NCBI GenBank assembly: GCA_013423385.1
Contig: BLZA01000028.1
Span: 62,001 to 126,000, forward strand
Reading direction: 5' to 3'
Length of the DNA stretch: 64,000 nucleotides
Source of the DNA: Naganishia liquefaciens
Taxonomy: Eukaryota > Basidiomycota > Tremellomycetes > Filobasidiales > Filobasidiaceae
Shown here one piece after another: positions 35,044 to 47,088 of this stretch. Position numbers and translations under genes: made by a program. Below the pieces are notes generated by a model. That model saw only the letters and a list, made by a program, of their open reading frames with translations, had not been told where the DNA came from and did not search any database. The first letter of the stretch is position 1; each line of letters opens with the position of its first letter.

Positions 35044-36783
35044 ATGTCGGCTGTCAACACCACCGGCTTCTCCGAGGATGAGCTCTCCATGCTGGCATTT
35101 CGGAGAGCGCGACGCCTTGCAGAACAGGAACGTCGTCGGCGGAAGGCTGTAGGAGATGGCACGGCGAATACGGGAAACACCGGTACATCTCTATCGGCAG
35201 CATTCACGCGAAGCTTTTTGCTACTCTTGGGTATGTGGCTTCCGTTTTCGACGGCTATCTGTCGCGAAGCAAACGTAGACTTATCGGTGGTACATTGTAT
35301 CCGTCAAGGCTAGGTATATATTTCAAGCGCCCATCTCGTTTGTTTCGACCAAGTAGAGGTATGCAGACCGAACATATGTGATATCTCTTGTCGCCAACAG
35401 TTCACTTATAGTGGATACACTTGCAACGCTACGCCAACTTGCAATGTCATCGCAGCAGACATTATCACCGGCTTTCATTAGAGCTCTAATCAGAGACAAA
35501 GGTGTAAGTGGACTCAAACTTCGTGCTTGTACATCAACTCACTTTTACTCCAATCTCCAACGCAGCCGATGACTATCATACACTCCATTCTCCCGCCATT
35601 GATGATCAATACCGCTCTCGGGACCATACTGTTTACTTCACATTCGTTCTTCTGTTACGTACTCTCGAGGCTGGATTTCTTCGCCCCGACGGAAACATCT
35701 ATATCACTGGGACCTCGAGTAACGAAAGATGGACAGCCGATAACGCAGACGAATATTGAAGCTACTGCTGAATGGAGCAGAATCGCAGAAGGACGGGAGG
35801 AACGGCACGACGGCGGACCGGAGTGGCTCTCCTTTGGCGCCGAGGATCAAATCATGTTCATGGAGGCTATTCATAGACTCCCTCATCCGACACTAATGTC
35901 AGCCGTTGCAGGAGCTGCTGCTGGTGTACTGCAGGCCGTTATTTTTGCCCCCATAGAGAACGCGGTCAAGTGAGTCTGCTGTCTCGTGTCGTGTCGCGCG
36001 GTACTCACATGTTGACATAGGCTCCTTCAGCGTGGAACCACATCCTGGCTCGAAGCTTTCTCTCGCGTCTTCGGCTATCCTCCGAAATCGCACCCACACA
36101 CGCCAATGACCATTGGCATTCCCAAATCCACTCAGGACGTCAAGAACTTTCTCGGCATCGGCGAAGGCTTCTGGCGCGCGTGGCAAGGCGTACGCTGGGT
36201 CATGATCCGCGATGCGCTTGGATATGGGCTGTTCTTTGCCTCCTTTGACGTTTCGAGGAGGGCTGGACTTGCAGTCAAGACATGGTTGACGCCTGTTGAA
36301 AAGCGAACACTGTCGCCAAAGGAAGCGGCAGATACGTTGAATCCTGAACCGCTGGCACCGACGTCTGCCAGAATAGCGCAGGCGCTCTGCCTCGTTACGG
36401 GCGGAATCACCGCCTCTTTCCTTGCCGAGTTCGTGGGTCGGCCGATTCGTCGTATAGAGGATCTGTATCGCGCAAGAGAACGACAGGCGACTGGCTTGCA
36501 ATTTGCTTCGCGACCAACCCGCGGCGTGGTCCGGCCGTTCAGCGCCGGAACCGACAGGATCGTGCTCAACACGCTGAGAGAACATGGCGTGCACTGGTTC
36601 TTCCGGAACCCGGCGGACTATCATGGTCCAGTCGCCCTACAAGAGGCTGAAAAGACGGGCCAGCGTATAGTCAAGCGGATGACGATACCGGCCCGGCTAC
36701 AGAGACTGGGTTGGCGGTTAGTAGGCGTCGGACCCTGGGGTTTCGGCTTTGTGGTATTTGCGTATCTAGGTGGAGAGATATGA
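35044..36783 (+). CDS. Mitochondrial-carrier-like membrane protein (fungal, degenerate repeats)
   Basis: Five exons: 35044 to about 35145, about 35211-35312, about 35375-35500, 35572-35970 and 36020-36783. The start is MSAVNTTGFSEDELSMLAFR. The protein then has LFATLGYVASVFDGYLSRSK, a helical exon ISLVANSSLIVDTLATLRQL, and PMTIIHSILPPLMINTALG. Later comes VAGAAAGVLQAVIFAPIENA, which closely resembles odd-numbered helices of the mitochondrial carrier fold, with Pro and acidic residues close to the PX[DE]XX[KR] pattern. Further down are AWQGVRWVMIRDALGYGLFF and LCLVTGGITASFLAEFVGRP, again carrier-like. The three repeats are strongly diverged, so the substrate is unknown and inner-membrane location is inferred. 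Confidence 0.7.
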
Positions 36784-37515
36784 AGGTCCTTGATTCAAGC
36801 TCTTCAATTGCTCTTTTCTGAGTGAAACGAAAAAGTTGCTGAGTGTGGCAGCGCTTACAACCAGGACCAAAGTCTATGTTTACATAGTCCGCAAATAGGT
36901 CCTTCTCTGCGCAACGTTGGCCGAGCTTCACCGAAGACCTCTTAGATAGCAGACTTGTCCGGACTCCAGACAGTTGCATCTTATAATCGGTATCGCCCTT
37001 TCGCTGTGCTGTAGCGCATATGGAACAAGTTTTCAGGCTGACTCGAATGGAAATAATAGCACGAACAAAGGGAATATCTGGGAGGATCATTCAACTCGTC
37101 CGTTTGTGGTGATCACATCCTTCCGGGCAGAACCGGTATTTCGGCACAGCTGATATGTTTTCCCTAAGCAGGGCCTGTAGCAAGTTAGAACAAGGATTTA
37201 TAGATAACCAGACACTATCGAATTTGGTCTTCAACATCTGCCTGCACCTAAGACGACTCCCGTTTGTGACAGTTCCTTGCAATGTAGCATAGAATAAGCC
37301 TGTACATGCCTTGCGCCTCCAATAGTAGAAGCACTCGCTCTAATTCCATTGACGTTCCTCCTTTATCGGGACGCGAAGAACCGTGTTTTTCAGACTTCTC
37401 GCAGACTCTCCATCATATAATAAGAATCGGACGTTTGCAGAAGAATTTCCCCTGATGACTATCTACATACGCCGCTCGGCTCTCTCGAATTCGGCAAGTT
37501 GCAATCTTTCGCTTA
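36784..37515. other. Intergenic, no supported gene
   Basis: AT-richer than the neighbouring genes. Open frames are short and lack coding character. Confidence 0.4.
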
Positions 37516-38718
37516 ATGATCAGTCTATCGTCTTTTCCTGCGTATCCAGCAGAAACATTAAAGGTCCCGGTTCCGCCTGTTGGATTTCCCGCCTTGGGAG
37601 GCTTTCCTCTGCCTGCTCCCTTACCGACTCCAGCGGTGATTGCCGATCCCCCTAGACGTCCGTATCAATTTGAGTCGTACCGCTTTTTCCTGTGTAAGCA
37701 AATCCAGGTATGAGAAGACACATGCTGATTGAATGGTATACCGCGATCCTCAGCGCTTGATCCAGACTCGAGCTACAACCCAGAAGACCTACTTGCGGCA
37801 GGATTTGCAGAGCTTCAAGTATTGCGATCAGGGACCGATTACCGCAATCTTTCTCAGGCCCTCCGTGCATTCGTGGACGCTCATCGAAACACGCTGGACG
37901 CTCGGAACGCTGCCGCCCGAAATCTCGCCCAATACCTAGCTGTCCCTTTGGCAAAATTGCTGCTAGAGTACCTGGACGAAATGAATGATGGGACACAGCA
38001 AGGTCTGGCCTTCAAGCCGTTTTCTTGGTCTATGGAGGTGTTGCAGCAGCATCAAACATATTGGGACGCTTTAGGGCTTACTCTGTGCTGCGATGGAATT
38101 GACTTTATTTGTTCTTGCTTCACGCAGGCGTTGCAGAATCAGTCATGCTTCCGTCATCGATTTGAGACGATTCAAGGCCTACCTCTGGTACTTCTCACCG
38201 GTATTTTGAAGAGGATCATATATGAAGAACATCTGCGAGTCGTTGATGAGGATAACTTCATATGGTCGCGAATCCCCCCGAGCTCTCCCTCTCTGTCTCG
38301 AGTCGATTCCATGGAGCCTTCCAGAGCCATATCTGGGTATCCCATCACATCCTGCGTCGATGTGTCAACCCTGCAAAAAGATCCGCGTGTGACAGACGTA
38401 ATCGCGAGTTCGCTTTCGACTTGGAGTCGCGCCGACGCTTTGGATATGGGACCGCCTCTTTTGCCTCCGGACCGGTTTGCAAAGACGATGGTAGAGGCTG
38501 CTGAGAGTTCTCGCCAAACCTTGGGAGGAATCATTCTCGAGAGCGCGCCAGGTCTTGATGGCTCTATATTCCAGCAGACTATGTAAGAGATTTGAGTTAT
38601 CGGCTCAGTCGAATGCATTCTGACTTTAAGCTTTTTTTTTCTCGATAACAGTTCCGACGATGTCACCGCCAATTCATTCATGGTTTGGTCTTGTGTCTCC
38701 ACCCGATTCCCTTGGTAG
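37516..38718 (+). CDS. Orphan protein of about 360 residues
   Basis: Three exons fit: 37516-37693, 37754-38582 and about 38652-38718. Intron 1 (60 nt) joins FESYRFFL to SLDPDSSYNPEDLLAAGFAE in frame. Intron 2 begins GTAAGAG, ends in a T8 pyrimidine tract and CAG, and avoids an early stop two residues after FQQT. The N terminus is Pro-rich (VPVPPVGFPALGGFPLPAPL). The rest is helical: YRNLSQALRAFVDAHRNTL, AARNLAQYLAVPLAKLLLEY and LVLLTGILKRIIYEEHLRVV. No family is recognised, and no signal peptide or membrane anchor is seen. It is a probable cytosolic or nuclear scaffold, but function is unknown. Confidence 0.65.
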
Positions 38719-40414
38719 TCTCCTGTCAGTCAACGATGCCGACTTTGCTCGCTGGGGGAAGATCCAATACAACGCTTTCGGAGTGTGACGTAGCGCCCGA
38801 AGCAGGATTTTTTCACTTCGGCCTGTTCAAGCGCAATGTGACACCTCATGTAATTGGGATAGAGTCGATGTAGTCCTCTAAAGTTTCTTTTGCAGGGGAG
38901 AGGTTGAGCATGAGCGGGACCTAATGCGTTGCTAAATCTATGCTATTCTCTCATCAAACCATTATCCCACAATGTGCTTGCGGATTCGGTCGCAGAAAAA
39001 AAAGCTTCTAAATCATCTCCCCGACCAAATGAAAGCTGAACAGCGGCATGCCTCTGTTCGCCAGTATGCTGGCACCTGTTGAGACCCTTGCTTTCCCCCA
39101 ACCAAGCTAGCTCTTTACCTGTCTATGCAGCGGCGCACGGATCGTCCCGAATCGAAATAGCGTTCTTACAGCGAGTGCTGGTGCTGTTTGATGATGCCGC
39201 TGCGAAGGCCCAGATATCGGCTGTGAACGTAGCATACGATTCGAGCGCACCCTCTGCCGTCATGTCTACCATCGAAAGCGCATGGTCACCTCTCCCGTTT
39301 CATCTTCCTGATATCCCTTTCTCCCGCTGCAGGGGTTAAGAGCAGAAACAGTCAGAGTAGCGAGCGCTAGTGTAATGTCCTGAAGTTCCACTCGATATAG
39401 CCTGAGCATACACGGACTTTGATGAGTGATCCAGGAGAGCCTGTCAAAGTTATGCACATTGCCTCAGAAGGGGCTTGCTACCAGGTCATACGAACATTGA
39501 TGACTAGAATCCAGAATGGTGGCCTCAGTGACCACCCCATGTTAAAAAGGATGCCACAGCCATTCGTCTCCGAATAGTCATCCCTTCCCAATCTTCAAGG
39601 GATGCTTCTGCTATTCTGCCGATCAAGGGTGATGTCTCCGATGAGAACCTCCACGAAGGAGGGTCTTGCCCACGCTTGCGATCTTGTCGTCATTCCCGAG
39701 CGCTACAGGGAGCGGCGAGACAAGTTCGCAACGGGTCCCATCAAACGCACAGCACATACACCGCTACCCGAACGATCAACGTCACCTCGACGTGCCGGTT
39801 CCGCGTACCCCGTGACAGCGCGAGCGCATGCCTCCTCTCGCTCGAGCTGCATCGACCGCGATCGTGTTCCCTATGCGGGACGAGTCCCCATGTTGATGAT
39901 GTGCCACCCAGGCACCGCGGCGGCGACTTGGCTCTTGGATCGCTGCTCGTCAATCGTGCTTCTTCGAAAGCAGCCATGATCCCGACGGTGATCTCGCCTT
40001 TTGTACTCCATCCCTGTCGCGTCGGTACTCACCCCCCTATGTCACCGCCGATTGTCCACTTGCCGACCACGACACTGCAATGCTTCTCGACAGCACCATG
40101 TCAGGCCCCCACGTATACCCGCTCAACCTCGCTGGAACGCGCCGATACTTTTTCCTCATCGGAGAACTTGCATTGGCACTCTCAGTCGCCTGCCTCTCTG
40201 CACAATCCTGCCCTCAACACCGCTTTTCTCACGCGCATGATTGGAAAACGATTCTTTGACCCCGGTCAAGCAGCTATTCGAGCTTTTTGCTGCTAAGGGA
40301 CGTGAAACACGGAAGAAAGCGGCAACGCATCGCATTTTCAGGGGGGGCTTCTCTCTCGAGCCAATATAACGCTCTCTTTGATACGAATGATCCCACGCCC
40401 GCCGCTGTCACCGC
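38719..40414. other. 1.7 kb intergenic region
   Basis: Long but unconvincing frames run through 39602-40296 in two plus-strand frames. Both are rich in Arg, Ser, Pro and Cys, as expected of GC-rich non-coding DNA, and no domain is seen. Confidence 0.4.
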
Positions 40415-41782
40415 CTAAACAACCTCCAACGGATCCCTATCCATCTCACTAACCACCACCTCCCAGCCCTCTCCCTGACCATCCTCTTCCGTCATCTCCC
40501 TCTCCAGCCATTCCCTCAGCACGCCCGCGAGATACGGACGTTCCGTGTTTGAATGATTACACGCGATGATGGATTTCCCTTGTTGGGTCATCGCGAGTGT
40601 CTCATGCTGGTGTGCGGGGCGTCAGTTCACTTGGAAAATGATGTCAAGGGTGTGGTAGGGGGGGGGGACATACATGACTCATTTCACCGGTGAGGTAACA
40701 ATCTGCAGAGACGCGCTTGAACAAGCTCCCGCCCGATCCGGCACAGATCGCGAGCGAGGTGATCCGCTCAGGGGCGGTGCTCGATGCGGCGGGACGTGCG
40801 AGTTGGACTATGGATGCCAACGTCGCCGGGTCAGCACGGTGTAACAGGTAAGGGGAAAAGGAGGAAGAGCGTACCATGCTGAAGCCCCAAGTGGTGTTTC
40901 ACTTTTTCGACGATTTCATCTAGCGACATTGCCTTGTTGTCCTGAAAAGTGACGATCCTGCCCATTCCGGCGGATGCGTGTTGTGCGAGGTGAGCGGGCG
41001 CGGTGGATGGGTTGGGGAATTTCGGTTGGATCGGAGTCATGCTGGATGCGGCGTCGGAAAAGGGGGATGCCAACCTAGACGACGGGGTCGAGCGAAGGGA
41101 CCACGACACTTGAGCCAAACCCCGCTGCCACGGCGGATCGGATCGAGTCCCCGATACGTACCACGTGTTAATCCCCCCCTCTATCGAATCCAAACTCGTA
41201 TGCGGACTAAACACGGATATCCCCCTCGCCGCGAGCTTCAACAGGGACCCCTGCAGCGGGTTATCGAGCGTGATGGATTTAAGACCCGAGAAGATCTACG
41301 GTGTGCGGCGGGGTGAGATGAGGTGTAGAAAGGGGGTGCGGGAAGCGTACAGGTGGATGGTAGGAGACGACGAGCGAGCAGTTGGGCAGGGCGAGGGCTT
41401 CCTTGCAGACATCGATGGTGAGGCTGTCGGGGGATTCAGCATTGTTGTCTTCCGCATGGTGTCGGTGGGGCCCTTTGAACGTACTCGATGGTGAGGAGGA
41501 CGGTGCGTGCATCTTTTTTGGGGAACGGGGCCTCTAATCGACCGAGCGCGAAAATCAGCCGTACACTCTTCACCAATCCAGCGTGCCTCACCGATCATGA
41601 CCCCGACCTATCCCACCGCGTCTCATCAGCCTCTCCATGCTCGCAACACGGCTCACTCGCGGAAAACTCACATTATCCCACGTCGTATCCGCGAGTTCGA
41701 GCGGCGCGATACGTTTCCACGCTGCCTGGAGGAGCTGAATCGGGGTGCGTGTAGCGCTGGCTGAGGCGGTGGCGAGGGACAT
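40415..41782 (-). CDS. NIF3: NIF3/YbgI/DUF34 family metal-binding protein
   Basis: Minus-strand gene with about six exons. The start MSLATASASATRTPIQLLQ is followed by PLELADTTWDN, VRLIFALGRLEAPFPKK, LPNCSLVVSYHPP, IFSGLKSITLDNPLQGSLL and ISVFSPHTSLDSIEGGINTW. The C-terminal half has AICAGSGGSLFKRVSADCYL, TGEMSHH and IIACNHSNTERPYLAG. The His of YHPP, the Asp of TSLD and the His/Glu of NHSNTE are the dinuclear metal ligands of the family. NIF3 is universally conserved; it is described as a transcription-factor interactor and a possible GTP cyclohydrolase-like enzyme, but its true role is open. One stretch around 41100-41190 may be either exon or intron, because it stays in frame. Confidence 0.9.
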
Positions 41783-41990
41783 GGTGTGCTGCGAGAGGGG
41801 GAGGGGGGAGGGGGGAGGGGGGAGGGGGGAGGATGCCGGAGGGAAGATGGACCGTAGCTAAGAGGGTGGGTCAAGCAGGGTATTACGTAATCGGGGTGAG
41901 CTGACCCGGGGAGGGAGAGTTGCATTAGAACGGGACGAGGATATATCCACTCCTGCAACCTCGTACACCACACACCACCATCCACAAGAC
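41783..41990. promoter_or_regulatory. Bidirectional promoter region with G-tract
   Basis: The 208 bp between the divergent NIF3 and disordered-protein start codons carry a G-run array at 41796-41832 and an ATATAT element at 41941-41946, 45 nt before the plus-strand start codon. Confidence 0.45.
41796..41832 (+). repeat. G-rich tandem tract, (AGGGGGG)n
   Basis: Six runs of four to six G separated by single A residues, ending 37 nt before the right end of the array. The pattern meets the usual G-quadruplex rule. It lies in the 5' leader side of NIF3, which carries the C-rich complement in its sense strand. Confidence 0.7.
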
Positions 41991-43264
41991 ATGGACACAA
42001 CGCACACCCCAACGCATCGTCCCGATGGATCAGGTGAGCCCCGCCACCCACCACGCCGTTCTCCGTTTGGCCAACTGACCTCCTGCGCAAACAGTCCTCC
42101 CGCCATCCCCGCAAACGCGTCCATCGTTCCTTCACAGATCATCCGCATCCACAGACTCGAAACCATCGTCCTTCCACGCCTCGCCCTCCATAGTCCATCC
42201 TCTATCTCCTCCTCTCCCCCCGGCGTCGTTCAACCCACCACCAGATATACATCCATTGCTACGTGCGGCCACGCAATCGGATGAATCGCACGGAAAGGAA
42301 GATACGGGGATGCCTTGTGTGGTTTCACCGTTCAACGAGGCGTCACCGGATGGTCCACCGATGATCGGACTGGGACCATCCATCGTCCCTGTCCCGGCGC
42401 AGTACTTTCCCTTACCTCCAGGTCCGCCGAATCCGAGTTCCCCGCCGGGCGAATGCCACGATCAAGTCGATAAACTCCAACGTCGACTGAGTGAACAAAG
42501 GAAACGGATATCCCGATCAGCTTCACGCGGACGAGAACGCGCGGGGAGTGCCGGGCGGGAAACGCAGGCGGAGCCGATGGGGCATGGGTCGGGTGAAGGA
42601 GAGAGGGAGCAAGGGCATGGAGAGGCGGATGGTGAGGCCGGGTTGAGGGGCGCGAGGGAAAAGTTGCAGGCAGTTTTGGAGGAGGCGCTCCGGGGGATGC
42701 CATCGTCGTGTGAGGGCGGCATCGAGGGGGATTCGCGAGTTGGAGATGGGAATGGAAATCCATCCGTTGTGAAAGCATTCGTCACCAACACCATCACCAA
42801 TACGAATGCGAACGCCATCGCCATCGCCTCCGCCTCCGCCTCCACCTCGGTCTCGCTCCCACCCTCCCCCGTTCTGTTCCCCGCTCCGACACCATCCTTC
42901 CCCGCCAACACTCACTCGCAAGCCCACGCCCACACAATACCTCTCTCATTCGAAGACCTCGTGAGGCATAAACGTCGCGGATCGATCACCGCCGCGCATT
43001 CACCGGCGCAGAGCTTCACCGGTGAAAGCGGACCGACGGTGCCCGGAATCGGAGCTGGAGGGTGCACGACGCATGCACACGGTGGTGGCGCAAGGAAGGG
43101 GTCAAGGCAGGCATCAACAATGAACGATCCAGCCGAGGTCGTCGTCAAGTCCGGATCATCTCCTCCTTTGTCTACGACAGAGCGCAGGACAAGTGTTGGA
43201 GAAATGATCAAGATGCGGGGGACAGTCTCGGGCGAGGAGGAACGGGCGGACAAGAGGCGGCAGT

Positions 43265-43302
<38 letters not shown>

Positions 43303-44253
43303 GGCGCGAATCATGCAATAGGGGTCGTGCCGTCGGGAACGCAAGGTACGGCAAGGGAAATCATTGTGCCTGCGTCGATCCTGCAGCTTGGTGGAGGCGC
43401 CGACGACGATGCGACGACGGCCACCGGACAAGATGCTCATGAGACGAGTTCCAAGCCAGTGGAAGGACGACTTGGCGGTTTGGTGGTGGAGCCCCAAGGG
43501 AACGATGATTCGGAGCGAGTAGTCTCTGATGCGGGTCTCGATGCGACAATCGTTCCCGCGGCCGAGGTAGCGGCAATGACAACGCGAACGGATCCACCCG
43601 TCTCTTCCCAACCCGATGACACCGCCGACAGCCCGCACATCGCCGACACCCATCTCTGGGACAGCGTCTGGCCATCCGCCACCAGTCCGACACACGCCAT
43701 CGAACCGCGGGGCGTCTCGTACCCGAAACCCATGTCCGATCCCCGCCGTAGCGGAAGCGGCGCACTGAGACCCCGACTCCCGATGCACAGTCGTACATCC
43801 TCCATGAGCATCCACAGCTTTTCGGAATCTAGCGTCGCTTCATCATCTTCGTCGTCGTATACGTCCCCAGGGTTGCCGATGCATAGCCTCAGTTACGCAC
43901 GTCAGGTAGCACGTCCGGATGACCCGCCATCGCCAGCACCCGCGGCGTACCCACGCACGGGGATCCCACTCTTCTTTTCCGAAGCGCTCACAGGGTCGTC
44001 GTCGTCGTCGTCGTCGTCGTGTGCGCCGCCGGCGTGGGCGCATCATCCAAGCGCACGGAGGGGATCGTTGGCGAGTTTGGGAACGTGGCCGTTGAAGCGC
44101 GAGAATAGCGTCGGGGCGGGCGTGGGCGCTGCGGGGGATCAAAAAGGGTCGGAAAGACGACAGTCGACAAGAAGGGAAAACGGTGCGGAGGGGAAGCGTG
44201 GTGGGGAGCGGGTGATAAAGATTTCCGAGGGGTCGGACGACGAGACAGGATAA
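41991..44253 (+). CDS. Large intrinsically disordered protein, unrecognised
   Basis: Two exons joined across a 58 nt intron (MDTTHTPTHRPDGS then VLPPSPQTRPSFLHRSS), about 730 residues. It is very rich in Ser, Pro, Ala, Gly and charged residues. A short coiled-coil-like HDQVDKLQRRLSEQRKR at about residue 145 and FEDLVRHKRRGSITAAHSPA at about residue 300 are the only structured-looking parts. RRGSIT, RRTSVGE and RRGSLAS resemble basophilic kinase or 14-3-3 sites. Ser and Ala tracts are coded by simple repeats (43261-43300, 43840-43860, 43996-44020). No family is recognised; a phosphorylated signalling scaffold is a guess only. Confidence 0.65.
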
Positions 44254-44472
44254 TACGCGTCTGATAGAAGCGTGAACGGATTGTACAGAGAATCAAGAGA
44301 CGACGAGCAGATTATCTCATGGTATGATCGAGATACTTTCGTAGGACTCGACTGACATGCTTGTGTGCTCGTTCGTGAGACTCATGGTATCCACGTCGGA
44401 TCACGAGAAAGGCGTAAGCTTGTAAAACCGTGTCTGCGCCCGCATATCTATATGAAACTCGTCGCGGCAAGA

Positions 44473-46343
44473 TCAAATCGGGCCTCTTTGTACAAATCGT
44501 ATCGGCAAATCGGCATACCTGCTCCGCAGATACTCGCCGATCCCCTTGCCGAGTCCATCAATTCTGCTCGAACTCGCGATCCCCCCATCCAGGAAATCCA
44601 AAACTCGGAAATGAACGGCGAAAATGTGGGGAAACTCACAGCGCTCGACCCGGCATCCGGGTTTCCAGTCCTTGCCGAATAATTCTTGTAGTCTCGCAAT
44701 CGTCATGTAGCTCTGCAGCCAGGGATACTCGTCCGCATGACGAACAAAGAATCCAATGTTCGAGTTGTCGGCCTTGTCGCCGGATCGAGCGTGAACGATG
44801 GTCCCGAGCGCAAGTCTGGTGGTCGGCTCGGGCGGTGCGGGATGAGCAGTCTCGTATGATCGTTGCTTTCCATACTCGGCGGTCACAGTGTTTGGCGGTA
44901 TATCGATCACTTGATCGCGGATTTGCACGCGATGCTGAATCTTGGAGAGAGGATATACTACGGGAAAGATCTCCATGAATGGCTTTGGATCCATGGTACG
45001 GAAGTCCAGATTCATGTGATACCCTGTACAAATCAGCGGCATTTAAACCTCGGGACCTTTGAGCGCGAGACCTACCCGGATAACTCTGCATCCTCAAGGC
45101 ATAGATAGGAATCTTGAACTTGTTGGCCGCGATATCCTCAATCTTGCGCGCCTGGGCAAACACCCGTAACGAGACCGTTCCTTCAGCCTGGCTTTGCGGG
45201 TTCTCGGGCGCAGAGCCAGAGACTTCAATGCTGAGCTTGCTAAACCGATGATCGCGAAAGACATGGGCGAGTTGCTGTTTCATCATATCTACCTTGGCTT
45301 GGATGTCGAGACCATTGATATAAAAGATTGCTTGAGCTTCGTAGCCGGCTTTGGCCGCAATCATCGCCTTGGTAGTCGCCGGCGGTGGTAAGCCCTTGAT
45401 TCCCGAGACGTCGACCCGATCTGGACCAGCTTGAGAGATAGCGACATTGCTGAGATCGGCAACGACGTCCGAATTTAGGTACAATTCGCCTTGGATCTCG
45501 TATAGTAGTTGTGCAATGGTATTCTCGCGCGTGACCGCTCCTCCATATCCTCGACATCGGGTAATGGCTACAGCGCCGTCGCTGGCAATTTCGGCAATCG
45601 GAAAGGAAAGATCTACTAGCGGCATGAGAGCCTTGAAGCCGGAAAAATTGGCGCCGGTCACATAAGGTCCACATTCGATCAGGTCTTGAACACATTTCAA
45701 CTCCAAGGCAGGATCTTGAACGCTGTGACTCACGACCTGCAACCAGCGCTCGAGCCAACTGATCATGATCCTTTCGCTCCCATCCATGCCACCACGCAGT
45801 AGCGCCTATCACCGGCGACGCGTCCGTCACTCGCCCGCAGATGACAATATCGGCGCCTCTGTTCAACGCCTCGACGATTCCCCAGCTTCCGATATAGGCG
45901 ACTCCGCAGTAGGGCGCGAGGCCGAGTTTGGATAGGTTCCATTCGGGGTGGTCGAGGTGTTGTAGCGAAAGGTCAATGTCGGAGGTGATATCGTCTCCAA
46001 GAACAGCTGCCACCGCGAGATTGCGTCCCTTTTCCCGACAGAGCTCTTCCACTTTCCGCGTCAACCCGATTGTATTCAGAGCTCCGGCATTCGTGATGAC
46101 TTTGATTTCATTCTTGACGATATCATCCAGACTCTCCTCCAACTGTACCAAGAACCCCGCTTCATACCCGAGGGAGCTATCTTGACTCTTGGCAATAGCG
46201 TTCCACGCAATATTCATCTCGCTGAGCCAGTCGCCGGTGATGACATCGACTTGACCGGATGCAGCCATTCGGGACATGGCGGTCGGGGCATCCCCTGTTG
46301 CGCCAGAGACGTTGCCGATGCGGACGTGTCTTGCGCGTGACAT
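44473..46343 (-). CDS. AtuA/DUF1446 family protein (acyclic terpene utilisation-like)
   Basis: Three exons: 46343-45737, 45684-45076 and 45023-44473, both introns 52 nt. The start MSRARHVRIGNVSGATGDAP matches the family N terminus. VDVITGDWLSEMNIAW, DDIVKNEIKVITNAGALN, VCGRVTDASPV-like ICGRVTDASPVIGAT, AWWHGW, ECGPYVTGANFSGFK and YPIAEI-like FPIAEIASDGAVAITR follow. The C-terminal part has LALGTIVHARSGDKADNSNI and CEFPHIFAVHFRVLDFLDGG. In Pseudomonas the atu cluster degrades citronellol; in fungi the reaction is not defined. Length (about 590 residues) equals the two-domain fungal and bacterial forms. It converges with the disordered-protein gene. Confidence 0.9.
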
Positions 46344-46936
46344 GCTGATCACCGACGCTTTGGCTCGTTGATGCGCCCGTCTAAGCGTTGGAGAGCTGTC
46401 GAGCGGAGCTCGGTGCTGCTCCCGCTAGGGACAGGCCAGAAGAGCCGGTGCGACGTTGATGGAGCACCGTTAGCACACGGATGCGAGGCTGAGATGACGA
46501 ATCTGGCGATCGAGGAAGGGGTGCCCCCGAATCACCGAGGAGCCGGAAAGCGAGCTGGATGCGCCCGGGGCCATGATTCAGTCGGCTTGCTTTTTTTTTG
46601 CGGCTCTGAATTTCACTACTCAATCGGTTTCTGGTGAACACAGTAAAGTACTCCGTAGCATTCCGTAGCATAATGAAAGCATGTGTGTAGAGCCAGAAGG
46701 ACAGTCGATTCAGCCATGCCAGCAAGGGGAAGTAGCGAACCCAAACTTGGAATGGCAGTTTTCAATTGAAAAGTGATATACCGAAGATGATGTAGCATGA
46801 TACACGTTATTCAATACCGAAAAAAGCGAAGAAATTTACACAAAGAAATATATACCCAGCACATTCCATCGTTAAGGCTTTGATACACTTGTCATCAACT
46901 TGGACCGGGGCTTGCTAAAAGACAATTAGTAGGCAG
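46344..46936. other. Intergenic, upstream of the AtuA gene
   Basis: No gene is seen. From here to about 56.5 kb the DNA becomes repeat-rich and richer in A and T. Confidence 0.4.
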
Positions 46937-47088
46937 GATGCCGATTTCCTCTTACCGGAGACCTGATGCAATTCGCTAGCCCTCAGGTGAGCGAGAATCA
47001 GAGACAAGATGAAACACCGATTCCCTTTTACCGGAGATGGAAGCAATTCACTAGCCTTTGGGTCAACGAAAATGATGGGCAAAAATAA
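46937..47088. repeat. Diverged two-copy tandem repeat, period about 76 bp
   Basis: CCGATTTCCTCTTACCGGAG at 46941 recurs as CCGATTCCCTTTTACCGGAG at 47017, followed in both by GCAATTC(G/A)CTAGCC and then GAGA(A/C)-rich sequence. Two diverged units lie head to tail. Confidence 0.6.

Noticed and set aside
39602-40296. Two overlapping plus-strand frames of 125 and 206 codons
   Set aside because: Arg/Ser/Pro/Cys-rich composition fits GC-rich non-coding DNA; no conserved block and no start context.
43062-43815. Frames on both strands within the disordered-protein gene
   Set aside because: They mirror the simple-repeat coding region of the main frame.
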